DNA from: an uncultured Tateyamaria sp.
Lineage (GTDB): Bacteria; Pseudomonadota; Alphaproteobacteria; Rhodobacterales; Rhodobacteraceae
Length of the DNA: 64,000 nt
NCBI RefSeq assembly: GCF_947503415.1
Contig: NZ_CANNDS010000002.1
Span: forward strand, 1 to 64,000
Direction: 5' to 3'
Program-made: the position numbers and the translations under genes
Notes under the pieces: generated by a model
What the model saw: the letters and a program-made list of their open reading frames with translations, nothing else
Database searches by the model: none
Told to the model about the DNA's origin: nothing
Shown here: piece after piece, positions 1 to 11,374 of the stretch
How the letters are laid out: each line of letters opens with the position of its first letter
Position numbering within the stretch: position 1 is the stretch's first letter

Positions 1-418
1 TGCTTGCACGGAACCGTCGTCACAAACGAAATGTCGTTCGCAACCAAATCATCCGTTATCTTCTTGTCGATGTTCATAAGGTCAACAATCTCCGAGGTAT
101 GGGGTACAAAATGACGTGCTTGGTCGCAGACACGGAGCCGCGCCAGTGGGTATTCTGTAATGCGTGGCTAAGGTATCGGCGCGGACGGACAAGGTTGTCT
201 GCAAGAGTGATCGCAAGGCGTTCAGCACCGTGATGTCTTCGCGGGGTCCACCTATTGGACCCAATGTAGGAAGAAGTACATCTCTCAAGGTCTTAGGGCG
301 CGGATCGTGACACCCGGTAAGCCCGCCGATGATCGACAGGAATTTGCAGAACACAGTCTTGCCCCTGTGCCTCCTGCCCTCACCTGAAACACTCGAACCA
401 ATGGAGAGTGGATACGGT
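1..418. other. Window edge without a recognisable gene
   Basis: Nothing in this stretch resembles a known protein. The only long open frame crosses into the 3' end of the dehydrogenase gene at 419 and has an unnatural composition rich in proline, serine and arginine. The base composition is lower in GC than the flanking gene. It may be intergenic DNA or a decayed gene remnant whose other end lies outside the window. Confidence 0.4.
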
Positions 419-1726
419 CTACCCATCGGCGCTGAGGTCGAAGTTTTCGCCGGGGAAGTATTTGGCCAGACGTACGTCTGCCGCACGGGCGTGCCCTTCC
501 ATCCCCTCAAGACGAGAGATGCGGGCCGTCGCCTCTGCCACGGGTTTCGACCCTTCGCGCGTGGCGCGCTGCCATGTTACGATTTTCATGTATTTGTGCA
601 CGGACAGTCCGCCCGTGTAGTTGGCCGCACCGGATGTCGGCAACACGTGGTTGGTGCCTGACGCCTTGTCGCCATAGGACACCGTTGTTTCCTCACCCAG
701 AAAGAGCGAGCCGTAGCAAGTCAGACGGTCCAGCCACCAATCTAGATCCTTGGCCTGCACCGTCAGGTGTTCCGGCGCGTAATCATCCGAACACGCTGCC
801 ATTTCTTCGCGATCGGCACACACGATCACCTCGGCATAGTCGCGCCAGGCAGCGGTGGCGTTCTCGCGGTTTACTTCCGGTAGATCGTCGATCAGACCCG
901 GCACCATTTCCATCACACGTTCGGCCAGATCACGGCTGTCCGTCACAAGCCAGACGGGCGAGTTGTAGCCGTGTTCGGCCTGGCTCACCAAATCGGTCGC
1001 AACAATATGCGCATCAGCGTCCGCATCGGCGAGGATCAGGCTGTCGGTTGGACCCGCGATCATGTCGATACCCACGCGGCCAAACAGGATGCGCTTGGCC
1101 TCGGCCACGAACTGATTGCCGGGGCCGACCAAGATGTTCGCTTTTGGCAGCCCAAACAGTCCGAAGGTCATGGCGGCGACACCCTGCACGCCACCCATCG
1201 CCATGATCTTGTCCGCACCACAGATATGGGCCGCGTAAACGATGGCTGGCGCCACACCGACGCCCGGACGTGGCGGCGAACAGGCGGTGATGTGCTTGCA
1301 GCCTGCAACCTTCGCCGTGGTCACGGTCATGATGGCGCTGGCCACGTGGCTGTAGCGGCCACCGGGGGCGTAGCAGCCCGCCGCATCCACCGGGATCGCC
1401 TTTTGACCCGCAATCAATCCCGGCACAATTTCCAGCTCCACATCCGCAACGGTGCTTTTCTGCGTTTCTGCAAAGCGACGCACATTATCATGGGCAAATT
1501 GGATGTCGGCCTTCAGCTTTTCGGGCACTTGCGCGATGGCCGCTTCAATCTCGTCCTGCGTCAGCAGCACATTGCCGTCATACTTGTCGAACTTGGCCGC
1601 ATATTCCAGCGCAGCCGCATCGCCACGGCCCTCGATATCTGCCAGAATATCAGTGACGATCTGATGAACGTCCGACGCGCCTGACGACGAGGTAAGCGTT
1701 GCTTTCTTGAGATATTCACGTGCCAT
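419..1726 (-). CDS. hpsN: Sulfopropanediol dehydrogenase (HpsN-like, HisD superfamily)
   Basis: This 435-residue protein belongs to the histidinol dehydrogenase superfamily. It keeps the APEHLTVQ block with the catalytic Glu-His pair, the GPGNQFVAEAKR block and the SGTNHVLPTSGAA block. In HisD the next conserved segment reads like GPSEI, but here it reads GPTDSLILAD, and the DLDWWLDRLTCYGSLFLGEE segment is also what I remember of roseobacter HpsN. HpsN oxidises (R)-2,3-dihydroxypropane-1-sulfonate to (R)-sulfolactate with NAD, a step in using algal sulfonates. The start is MAREYLKK; an extension 15 codons longer lacks family similarity. No other his or hps gene is nearby, so the substrate is inferred from sequence alone. 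The alternative is a true HisD. Confidence 0.72.
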   Translation of the reverse strand: MAREYLKKATLTSSSGASDVHQIVTDILADIEGRGDAAALEYAAKFDKYDGNVLLTQDEIEAAIAQVPEKLKADIQFAHDNVRRFAETQKSTVADVELEIVPGLIAGQKAIPVDAAGCYAPGGRYSHVASAIMTVTTAKVAGCKHITACSPPRPGVGVAPAIVYAAHICGADKIMAMGGVQGVAAMTFGLFGLPKANILVGPGNQFVAEAKRILFGRVGIDMIAGPTDSLILADADADAHIVATDLVSQAEHGYNSPVWLVTDSRDLAERVMEMVPGLIDDLPEVNRENATAAWRDYAEVIVCADREEMAACSDDYAPEHLTVQAKDLDWWLDRLTCYGSLFLGEETTVSYGDKASGTNHVLPTSGAANYTGGLSVHKYMKIVTWQRATREGSKPVAEATARISRLEGMEGHARAADVRLAKYFPGENFDLSADG

Positions 1727-1926
1727 CGAATGTCCTGATCGCTGGATGATTTTGCGCACGCTATGACGCACATCCGAGCAGGCGCAAGGTCGGCAATGAC
1801 CTTAGGGCAAACATTCCGAAATACGTTGGCGCATTTTTCGAAAACCGAAAAGAGCATGCGCGAAATGTCTCATTTTCGGCGCGATCCGCATATGCAGCAT
1901 TGGCAAGTTGAATACTGCAAGAAGGC

Positions 1927-1957
1927 GACACTGCCGAGGGGGCGCCCCGGCAGTGTC
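1927..1957 (-). terminator. Probable terminator after icd
   Basis: A perfect 10-bp inverted repeat (GACACTGCCG with CGGCAGTGTC) encloses a GC-rich loop 7 nt past the isocitrate dehydrogenase stop codon. The trailing T-tract on the minus strand is weak (TTCTT). Confidence 0.6.
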
Positions 1958-1963
1958 CAGTGT

Positions 1964-4189
<2,226 letters not shown>

Positions 4190-4562
4190 GGGGCAGTCTT
4201 TCGGTTGTTTCAGACACATATTCTAAAGTCGGGGCGCACGGCGTGCCGTTCTGCACACCATCGTATACCGTGCAGATAGCGGGTCAGGCGCAAAGGCTCA
4301 ATGCCAGTCACGCAGGCGCGACAATTGTGTCCGGTTCCTGCCAGTTCATCCTGACACTACGATGAAAGCGACGGCAAAACATTTCACAAACATGCTCTTT
4401 TGCGGGGCTCGGTCGTTGGTGAGGCTCAAACCGTGGAGCATAGCGGCCGGGTCGACTGCCCCAAGCGTAAGGAGAAATGACGCTCGGTCTCATGTCTCAT
4501 CTGCCTCAAAGTTTTCATAACGCATAGTTGACGTGCAGTATTTTCGGCTCAATGCTGGAAAT
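4190..4562. other. Intergenic region upstream of icd
   Basis: No protein or RNA gene is recognised in these 373 bases. The region should carry the icd promoter on the minus strand and the promoter of the small secreted protein on the plus strand. I see no clear palindromic operator. Confidence 0.4.
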
Positions 4563-4946
4563 ATGAGCAGAATGAAAACAATGATCGCGGCGATTGCGTT
4601 CATCGGAGCGGGCGGTCTGCAGGTTTCGGCGGATGACAGTATCGCCTTCGACTTTGCCGGTTGCGCCGGTCGTTTTTCGGCTGAGATGGAACATGCCTGG
4701 CTGATGAACGACCCGGACGCGCGTCATCATGAAGAGGATCGCGCCACTTTTGTCACGCTGACAGAGGCATCTCTTGCACAGCAGCAGGGTCGCGCCATCC
4801 TCAGCCACCGGATCGAGGTCAAGCTGGCCCATTCTTCGTTGCTGCAACAGGCGACCTTCGACACGCGCCCGCGTCGCGCCGACGCCGCGCGCCGCATGGC
4901 CACCCAACACCTTTCCGCATGCCGCACGATGTTGCTGGGCAGTTGA
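4563..4946 (+). CDS. Small secreted protein of unknown function
   Basis: The 127-residue product starts MSRMKTMIAAIAFIGAGG and has a typical signal peptide with likely cleavage after VSA, so it is probably periplasmic. The mature part carries two cysteines, one in FAGCAGRFSAEMEH and one near the C-terminus in LSACRTML, which could form a disulfide. It also has many histidines. I do not recognise a family. The start is placed at the Met directly before the signal sequence rather than ten codons upstream. The following channel gene lies 89 nt downstream on the same strand. Confidence 0.6.
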   Translation: MSRMKTMIAAIAFIGAGGLQVSADDSIAFDFAGCAGRFSAEMEHAWLMNDPDARHHEEDRATFVTLTEASLAQQQGRAILSHRIEVKLAHSSLLQQATFDTRPRRADAARRMATQHLSACRTMLLGS

Positions 4947-5035
4947 ACGTCGTCGGACCTCCGTCTGGCCCTTGAGCCTGCGGCCACCCGGCTGCACTAT
5001 GCCGAAACGCTCCGTCCTGTTTCGAAAGGCTCACC

Positions 5036-5494
5036 ATGACCGCCGCCTCACAAATCCTGCTTGGCAGCGCCCTGCTCACAGCGTGCGCCCTTGTCCATGT
5101 GGGGTTCGTGGCAATCATGGTCCCGCTTCTGTCGCGCGCTCATGGACGGATGCGACAGGCAAGTGTCAGATTGCGCGCCATGGTGTTGACGAGCGAAGCG
5201 GTTCTGCTGGTCCTTGTGGCCCACACGATTCAGGTGTGGGCATGGTCGCTGGCCCTTTACGCGATGGGTGCCTTCGCGGATTTCCCAACCAGTTTCTATT
5301 TCGCTACAACCACCTACACGACCCTTGGCTATGGCGATTTGGTGCTGCAGGACGGCCTGCGCATCTTTGGAACCTTTGCTGCCATCACAGGCCTTCTGAC
5401 CTTCGGCATCAGCACTGCATTACTCATGGGGCTTGTGGTCAGACTGCTGCCATCGCTTGCAGCGAGCCGCAGGGAAGACGATCAAAGACATTGA
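5036..5494 (+). CDS. Two-pore-helix type K+ channel-like membrane protein
   Basis: The 152-residue protein has about four hydrophobic segments. The segment TTTYTTLGYGDL matches the selectivity filter of the Ion_trans_2 (2TM) potassium channel family, whose filter motif is T-x-G-Y-G-D. One pore helix and flanking transmembrane helices are present, plus an extra N-terminal helix. No ligand-binding or RCK domain is attached, so gating is unknown. It probably works as a tetramer in the inner membrane. The preceding gene on the same strand codes for a secreted protein; whether they are co-transcribed is unclear. Confidence 0.8.
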   Translation: MTAASQILLGSALLTACALVHVGFVAIMVPLLSRAHGRMRQASVRLRAMVLTSEAVLLVLVAHTIQVWAWSLALYAMGAFADFPTSFYFATTTYTTLGYGDLVLQDGLRIFGTFAAITGLLTFGISTALLMGLVVRLLPSLAASRREDDQRH

Positions 5495-5635
5495 GACCCA
5501 TGGGGCCGCAACACTGCGCGGCTGTAGCATCGGAGAAGGTTGGAAGTCAGACCCAAGTCCAGATCAGAATTGTTTACGAGCGCGTCGCCGCGTAGAACGC
5601 AGCCGGTGACAACATGGAAAAAGACAGCCACCGAC

Positions 5636-6265
5636 ATGGTCAGCAAACTCACCCAGGATCCGCACCGCACCCGCGACGGGGAACGCGAAAAAGTGCTGGA
5701 GGTGGCCATCGGCCGTGAAGTGCGCAGCTTCCGGCGTCAGCAGGAAATTACGGTGGCTGAGTTGTCCCAGACGACGGGGCTGTCGATTGGCATGTTGTCC
5801 AAGATCGAGAACGGCAATACCTCGCCCTCGCTGACGACGTTGCAGTTGCTGGCCAACGCTCTGTCGGTCCCGCTGACCAGCTTCTTTCGCCAGTTCGAGG
5901 AAAACCGGCAGGCCGTGCACACAAAGTCGGGCGAAGGCGTGTCGATTGAACGGGCCGGCACGCGCGCCAATCATCAGTACAATCTGTTAGGGCACATCGG
6001 ATCAAACGCATCGGGTGTCATTGTCGAGCCATACTTGATCACGCTGACCGCCGAGTCCGACATTTTCCCTGCCTTCCAACACGGCGGGATCGAAACGATC
6101 TACATGCTCGAAGGTGAGGTGGATTATCGGCATGGCAGCGAGGTCTATGCGCTCAAGCCCGGCGACACATTATTCTTCGACGCCGATGCGCCGCACGGGC
6201 CGGAGAAACTGGTCAGCCTGCCCGCGCGCTATTTGTCGATCATCAGCTATCCTCAGAACACCTGA
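5636..6265 (+). CDS. XRE-family regulator with C-terminal cupin sensor
   Basis: This 209-residue protein combines an N-terminal helix-turn-helix of the XRE type (around residues 20-75, including TVAELSQTTGLSIGMLSKIENG) with a cupin domain near residues 125-205 (YMLEGEVDYRHGSEVYALKPGDTLF, split across the sheet). Such regulators usually bind a small metabolite in the cupin and control an adjacent catabolic or transport gene. The start MVSKLTQDPHRTRDG is the first that leaves a normal N-terminus; an in-frame extension of 32 codons is low complexity. No obvious target gene is adjacent, and the ligand cannot be predicted. Confidence 0.85.
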   Translation: MVSKLTQDPHRTRDGEREKVLEVAIGREVRSFRRQQEITVAELSQTTGLSIGMLSKIENGNTSPSLTTLQLLANALSVPLTSFFRQFEENRQAVHTKSGEGVSIERAGTRANHQYNLLGHIGSNASGVIVEPYLITLTAESDIFPAFQHGGIETIYMLEGEVDYRHGSEVYALKPGDTLFFDADAPHGPEKLVSLPARYLSIISYPQNT

Positions 6266-6507
6266 GGGGAACGTGGTTGTTGAAACGCAGATTTGGGATG
6301 GATTTGCGGCGCGTTTTTTGCGGAAACACGGGGTTTGCAAGACCTTTACCCGGGTTTGTCCCCGCGGGGACAGGCTGTGCGGTGGTGACACGTTATCTTA
6401 GTTCGTTTGTGATCGCCGTGTCGTATCAACAACTTGTCCGTGCGACCGGCGCATTCCGACAAAATTAACCACGTTTCTGGCAAGCTGACGCGGAAGCCGG
6501 ACGGGCG

Positions 6508-6906
6508 CTATTTTGAGCGCAGCCATCCCACGCGCGCCGCAATCGTCGAATACCAAAACAGTGCGGCACCGACCAGCAAGGCAACGGTCGTGCTTGTGGT
6601 CATTCCGACGGCCATACTCGTCTGGATCGTCGTCAACACGATTGCGATCAACGATCCAAAAAGCACCGCGACAGCGACCCGGGCACGCAGCAGCAACAAG
6701 GCGCACCCCGCCGCACCGCCAAACACCGCGACACCGAAGACGAGCGTGGCCCACAGCGGACGCATCTCGATGATCTGCTGATATAGCTCGGGCATTTCGG
6801 CCACGGCCTCGGCACTCAACTGGGTGAGGAAATTCAGACACCCCATCAGGTTCCAGATCAGGCCCAACCCGGCGATGATCCAAAAACTGAAATGTGGTTT
6901 GACCAT
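6508..6906 (-). CDS. Four-helix membrane protein of unknown function
   Basis: The 132-residue product has four predicted transmembrane segments (starting with FWIIAGLGLIWNLMGCLNFL) and no signal or catalytic motif that I recognise. The start MVKPHFSFW is preferred over one 23 codons upstream, because the extra residues are hydrophilic and unlike the family pattern of small roseobacter membrane proteins. It faces the XRE-cupin gene convergently across 242 nt. Function is unknown. Confidence 0.65.
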   Translation of the reverse strand: MVKPHFSFWIIAGLGLIWNLMGCLNFLTQLSAEAVAEMPELYQQIIEMRPLWATLVFGVAVFGGAAGCALLLLRARVAVAVLFGSLIAIVLTTIQTSMAVGMTTSTTVALLVGAALFWYSTIAARVGWLRSK

Positions 6907-7095
6907 TGTTTGCTTCGTTTTCTGGTGCGCGATCACGTCGCAAGACGAACATGAGTTTCCGGCAAAAGTCATCAATAAATGCGCTGGATCAGGAGCCGAG
7001 GGTGCCCCGCAACGTGGGCGCGCGTACTACAGGGATTGAATGCAGATGAAACAGTGAAAACGACCCATCGTTCTGCCCTTTGGATTGCGTATGCC

Positions 7096-8304
7096 TCAGG
7101 CGGTGCCACGCCCGCCACCAACTGCGCCAGCGGTAAAGAGTGCGTCGATTTCCTGGCCGTCATAGCCTAGGTTTTCCAGCACGGCGCGTGTGCTTTCGCC
7201 AAGTGTTTGTGGTGCCATGGACGCTTCGGGCAATGGTCCGTCGGGCAGCGTGAATGGCAGGCCACAGAACCCATGTGCCCCGCGCTCAGCAAAGCCGCGT
7301 TGTGCGGCGGGCGGCAATTCGAGTGCTTCTGGCAAGGTTCTGAGCCGCGCGCATGGCACGCCTGCTGCCATCAATTCATGTTCCCATGCGCTGGCCGGGC
7401 GTGTGCGCAATGCATCAGAAATTGCCTGAGACAGATCTGACCGATGCACGTCGCGTGCCGTTGGTTCTGCAAATCGAGGGTCCGTCAGCCATTCCGAACG
7501 GTTCAGTGCATGTGCAAGCGCGCGGAACTGGGCATCTTCGTTGACGCCGAGGCTCAGATGCCCCCGGGCGCAAGCAAACACGCCGGACGATGGGGACCGG
7601 CTGTTTGCCGCATTCCCGCGTGCCTTCGGCGCGGTGCCGGTCAGGCGGTAGTCTGTGATGGTGGAGTTCATGAGTGTAAAAGCGGTTTCGAGCATCGAGA
7701 CGTCGACAAATGCGCCTTTGCCAGTCTGGTTCCGCGTCATGAGAGCCGACATCACGCCAAGCGCCCCCGCCAATCCGGTTGCATAATCAATGATCGGCGC
7801 ACCGGTGCGCGTGGGTCCAGTGTCTGCGGTGCCGGTGAGCGCCATCAAACCGCTGATCGCCTGAATGTTCACATCATAAGCCGGTGCATCTGCCATGTCG
7901 TTTGCGCGGCCGTAGCCGGTCATGGCGCAGTGTATCAGGCGCGGGTTCAGGCTGCGTGTTGTGTCCTCGGTCAGATCGAGGTGTTTCAATGTGGCTGGTC
8001 GGTGGTTTTCGACCAATACGTCGGCAGACTGTAACAGCCTGCGGAAGACACCCTGCCCCGCGTCCGTTGCCAGATCGAGGGCCACAGACCGCTTGCCTGC
8101 GCTTTGCGTGAGATACGCAGTGCTCATGCCGGACGCCGCGCGCGTCGTGTCGGTGCCGCCCCGGTGCCGCATGGCATCGCCCCGGCCCGGGCGTTCAACC
8201 TTGATCACCTCCGCGCCCAGCAGGCCGAGGTAGTAGGAGCACGCTGGCCCCGCAAGAACATGGGTCCAGTCAATGACGCGGATGCCGTGCAAGGGCGCTG
8301 TCAT
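7096..8304 (-). CDS. CaiB/BaiF class III CoA-transferase
   Basis: The 402-residue product begins MTAPLHGIRVIDWTHVLAGP and carries the family III features: the GAEVIKVERPGRGDAMR segment, VLVENHRPATLKHL, and an Asp in the NIQAISGLMALTG region that serves as nucleophile surrogate. These enzymes move CoA between organic acids. Its ATG overlaps the stop of the tctA gene (TGATG), so the two are translationally coupled. This suggests that it activates the carboxylate imported by the Tct transporter as a CoA thioester. The acid itself is not evident from sequence. Confidence 0.88.
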   Translation of the reverse strand: MTAPLHGIRVIDWTHVLAGPACSYYLGLLGAEVIKVERPGRGDAMRHRGGTDTTRAASGMSTAYLTQSAGKRSVALDLATDAGQGVFRRLLQSADVLVENHRPATLKHLDLTEDTTRSLNPRLIHCAMTGYGRANDMADAPAYDVNIQAISGLMALTGTADTGPTRTGAPIIDYATGLAGALGVMSALMTRNQTGKGAFVDVSMLETAFTLMNSTITDYRLTGTAPKARGNAANSRSPSSGVFACARGHLSLGVNEDAQFRALAHALNRSEWLTDPRFAEPTARDVHRSDLSQAISDALRTRPASAWEHELMAAGVPCARLRTLPEALELPPAAQRGFAERGAHGFCGLPFTLPDGPLPEASMAPQTLGESTRAVLENLGYDGQEIDALFTAGAVGGGRGTA

Positions 8305-9809
8305 CACGCGTCCCTCAGGGCGTGGGCGCGCGCGTGCCTGTTCAGACTTCGTACCCGCAGAAACAGGGCTGTGAACCCAATGACCAGAAACAGCAGCGCG
8401 ACGGGACGGGTGACAAAGATCAAGAGGCCGTTGTCGGACAGCAAAAGCGCCTGACGAAACGTCTCCTCCGCGCCGCCTGCCAGCACGAAGGAAATGACAA
8501 AGGCAGCTGGATTGAAATCGAGCTTGCGCATCGCCCATCCGACGAAACCGGCAGCGACCATCACGTAGACATCAAAGAGGTTTCCGCGCGACGTGTAGGC
8601 CGCCACAAAGGACGTGAGGAAGATGATCGGATACAGCACTTTGGTCGGGATGCGGGTGATAAACCGGCCGATGAAAGCCGCGCCGAAATAGCCGATGACC
8701 CCGTACATCGCGATGCCGATCAAACCGCAGGCAAACAGTGCATAGACAAGATCGCGGCTTGTCAGGAACATGGTCGGCCCGATCTGGATGCCATGGATCA
8801 GGAACACCCCGATCAGGATGGCGCCGATGGTGGATCCGGGGATGCCAAGCGTCAGCAGCGGTGCCATGGACGGGCCGCTCACGGCGTTGTTCGCCGCCTC
8901 GGGGGCTGCCACACCTTCAAGCGCGCCGGTGCCCCATTCGTCCGGGTTGCGGGCCCGCCGCTTGCCTTCCCCATAGGCCACGAACGCGGCAATGGCCGAT
9001 CCAAGACCGGGCAACATTCCGATGAATGCGCCGATGAACGACGACCGCACCACATGCGGCAGACAGGGTTTGTATTCAGCCCAAGTCAAATTGCTGAGCG
9101 TGGCGTCCGTGTCATCGGCGACCATACTGGCGGGCTTTCCGCGCTCCTCTATCTGGGCGAACACCTCACCCAAGACGAAGATGCCGATCATCAGGGGCAC
9201 GAGCCCGATCCCGTTGGTCAGGTCAAAACTTCCGAATGTGAACCGGGCGGTCGAACTGATGGGATCTAGGCCGATCATGGCAACCAGCACGCCCAAGGCC
9301 GCAGAGGCCAGCCCGCGGGTGACCGACTTTCCGATCACCGAGCCGATGACGATGAACGCCGCGAAATAGACGGCAAACAGCTCTGGCGGGCCAAGTTTCA
9401 ATGCGACCGCCGCGATCCATGCCACCCCGGCGATCAACAGAACCTCGCCCGTGAAGTCGCCAATCACCGACGAAATGGTGGCCACCTTCATCGCCTTGCT
9501 GGCCTTGCCTTGACGTGCGAGCGGGTAGCCGTCCAGCTGCGTCGCGGCGGACGCGGCGGTGCCCGGCGTGTTGAACAGGATCGCCGCAATAGACCCGCCA
9601 AACCGCCCTGATTTCCCGATCACATAGAGAAAGGCAAGTGCGGGCAAAGGCTCCATGTAGAACGTGAGTGGCAGCAGGATTGCGATGGCCGCAGAGGCCG
9701 TCAGTCCGGGGATGGCTCCGACCACCATTCCGACGATGGCTGCCAGAAACACCCATCCCATGAGGATTGGGTCTGTCAAGACCCCGGCGAGTGCAGGGAA
9801 AATGTCCAT
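8304..9809 (-). CDS. tctA: Tripartite tricarboxylate transporter, large membrane subunit
   Basis: The 501-residue protein has the size and topology (about 12 helices) of TctA. It contains both family signatures, VGAIPGLTASAAIAILLPLT near the N-terminus and IGMLPGLGSAIAAFVAYGEG in the middle. It forms the channel of a secondary transporter that uses a periplasmic binding protein. The start MDIFPALAGVLTD is chosen by the family N-terminus. It lies between tctB (4 nt gap) and the CoA-transferase (1 nt overlap), so the four genes from tctC on form one operon. Confidence 0.93.
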   Translation of the reverse strand: MDIFPALAGVLTDPILMGWVFLAAIVGMVVGAIPGLTASAAIAILLPLTFYMEPLPALAFLYVIGKSGRFGGSIAAILFNTPGTAASAATQLDGYPLARQGKASKAMKVATISSVIGDFTGEVLLIAGVAWIAAVALKLGPPELFAVYFAAFIVIGSVIGKSVTRGLASAALGVLVAMIGLDPISSTARFTFGSFDLTNGIGLVPLMIGIFVLGEVFAQIEERGKPASMVADDTDATLSNLTWAEYKPCLPHVVRSSFIGAFIGMLPGLGSAIAAFVAYGEGKRRARNPDEWGTGALEGVAAPEAANNAVSGPSMAPLLTLGIPGSTIGAILIGVFLIHGIQIGPTMFLTSRDLVYALFACGLIGIAMYGVIGYFGAAFIGRFITRIPTKVLYPIIFLTSFVAAYTSRGNLFDVYVMVAAGFVGWAMRKLDFNPAAFVISFVLAGGAEETFRQALLLSDNGLLIFVTRPVALLFLVIGFTALFLRVRSLNRHARAHALRDA

Positions 9810-9813
9810 GCCC

Positions 9814-10284
9814 TCAGACGCCTCCGAACAGGTCGAGGAGGTCGAAATATCGACCCAGTGGCGGAAAGACACCCAGCAGCTTGAAGAACACGAGGTGGTA
9901 TGCGGTCGGACAGGCAATGGCGGCCACAGCAAGGCCGAGCACGTTACGAGTGCCGAAAATCCAGAGTGCTGCGGGCGCGGCCAATGCGGTGCTGATCAGA
10001 TAGCCGAACGCCGAGATGGCCCAGACATATGTGACGGACACGGCCAGCAGGCCCGCAATTGCAGGCAGGTGCGTACGATCAAACGACCGACCGGCCCTTG
10101 CGGATCGAAGTTCGGCGGCGCCCAGCAGGATCAAGGCAAAGGCGCCTGCCAGTGGAAAATACCGCGCACCCCAACGCCCGTATTGGTCCAGCGAAATGCT
10201 CAGGGAGGTGGCCGTGGCGGCTAGCCCGATCAGGACCAGCGCCACGCCGACCACCCGAGGGGCGGGAGAGGACCCCGGGGTCAT
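9814..10284 (-). CDS. tctB: Tripartite tricarboxylate transporter, small membrane subunit
   Basis: This 156-residue membrane protein has four hydrophobic segments and ends near FGYLISTALAAPAALWIFG, as in TctB. It lies exactly between the tctC gene (4 nt) and tctA (4 nt). Sequence conservation in this family is poor, so the assignment rests largely on size, topology and position. Confidence 0.85.
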   Translation of the reverse strand: MTPGSSPAPRVVGVALVLIGLAATATSLSISLDQYGRWGARYFPLAGAFALILLGAAELRSARAGRSFDRTHLPAIAGLLAVSVTYVWAISAFGYLISTALAAPAALWIFGTRNVLGLAVAAIACPTAYHLVFFKLLGVFPPLGRYFDLLDLFGGV

Positions 10285-10288
10285 TGCT

Positions 10289-11251
10289 TCATCCGCTCTG
10301 CTTTAATGCGTCGATCACGGGCTGCGTGTCTGACTGCATCTGGCGCAATCGGGCTTCGGTGTCAGCGCCGTTCAGGAAGGCCGGAACATTGCCCCGCTCG
10401 CGCATCAGGTCGGCGAATTGCTGGGTTTCGGTGATGGCTTGCAGGGCCGCCTCCATGCCGGCAACAACCTTGGGGTCGGTGCCCTTGGGGGCGAAGAACA
10501 CGATCGGCGACGACACGGCCACATAGTCAAATCCCAGTTCGGCAAGCGTCGGGACATCATCGCGGATCGCGTCCCGTTCCGGTGCAACCAAGGCCAACAC
10601 GCGTAATTCGTTCTCAAACCCCGCGGCCTGCTGGATGCCCACGAAGGCGAAATCGACCTGTTCGCCGATAACGGCTGCGCGTGTTGGTCCGCCCCCTTTG
10701 AAGGGAATGTCCTGCGCCTCAAGATCGTTGCGGTCGAGAAAGCTTTGACCTGCGACCTGATGGAAGCCCCCGCGCCCGTTATGGGCCCACCGGAGGCCAC
10801 CCGGGGTCGCGCGCGCCGCATCGACCAGATCTTGAACAGATTGAAAGGGACTGTTTGCAGGAACAATAACAGCGGGTGTCAGGTTGCCGATCTGGGCAAT
10901 GACGTCGAAACTGTCGAACGGATTGACGTCCGTGTCGCGCAGCATCGAGGTCAGCAAGAACGAACCCGCCGACGTGACCATGACGGTGTTGCCGTCGGGG
11001 CGGGCCGCTGCCGCCTCGGTCGCGCCGGTGATGCCGGACGATCCGGGTTTGTTGACGATGACCAGCGGAACCGGAAGGATACCATCCGCAGACGCCGCTG
11101 CCGCACGTGCGAGCGCATCCGTACCGCCGCCTGCGGAGTACGGCAGAATGGCATTGATGGGCCGCCGTGGCGACCATTCGGCAAATGCGGGCAGCGCGGC
11201 CAGTGCGGCATAGGCCGACACCCCCGTCTTGATAAAGTCGCGTCGTTTCAT
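10289..11251 (-). CDS. tctC: Tct-type periplasmic solute-binding protein
   Basis: The 320-residue protein starts MKRRDFIKTGVSAYAALAAL, an export signal with a twin-arginine-like RRDFIK motif, cleaved near AFA. The rest matches the Bug/TctC family, with PYSAGGGTDALAR, IVNKPGSSGITG and PFKGGGPTRAAVIGEQVDF. It binds a carboxylate in the periplasm and hands it to TctAB. An AGGACATC ribosome site precedes the start; a frame extension of 78 codons upstream is rejected because it runs into the divergent regulator. The LysR gene begins 124 nt away on the other strand. Confidence 0.92.
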   Translation of the reverse strand: MKRRDFIKTGVSAYAALAALPAFAEWSPRRPINAILPYSAGGGTDALARAAAASADGILPVPLVIVNKPGSSGITGATEAAAARPDGNTVMVTSAGSFLLTSMLRDTDVNPFDSFDVIAQIGNLTPAVIVPANSPFQSVQDLVDAARATPGGLRWAHNGRGGFHQVAGQSFLDRNDLEAQDIPFKGGGPTRAAVIGEQVDFAFVGIQQAAGFENELRVLALVAPERDAIRDDVPTLAELGFDYVAVSSPIVFFAPKGTDPKVVAGMEAALQAITETQQFADLMRERGNVPAFLNGADTEARLRQMQSDTQPVIDALKQSG

Positions 11252-11374
11252 GATGTCCTCCCTTGGGCGGTGACACCTTGGACCGGCGCCACATCGATTA
11301 TGGCTGGACCGTAGGGCATCTGTTTGCGTAGAAAAAACAGAATTATCCGAATTATACATCGAGAAATTCGAACG

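Noticed and set aside
82-510. A minus-strand frame at the left edge
   Set aside because: It overlaps the 3' end of the HpsN-like gene in another frame and has no recognisable domain.
419-1726. Annotation as HisD
   Set aside because: Substrate-site residues fit HpsN better and histidine genes are absent nearby; kept as an alternative only.
8322-9269. A 315-codon plus-strand frame
   Set aside because: Antisense to tctA; composition is that of a shadow frame.
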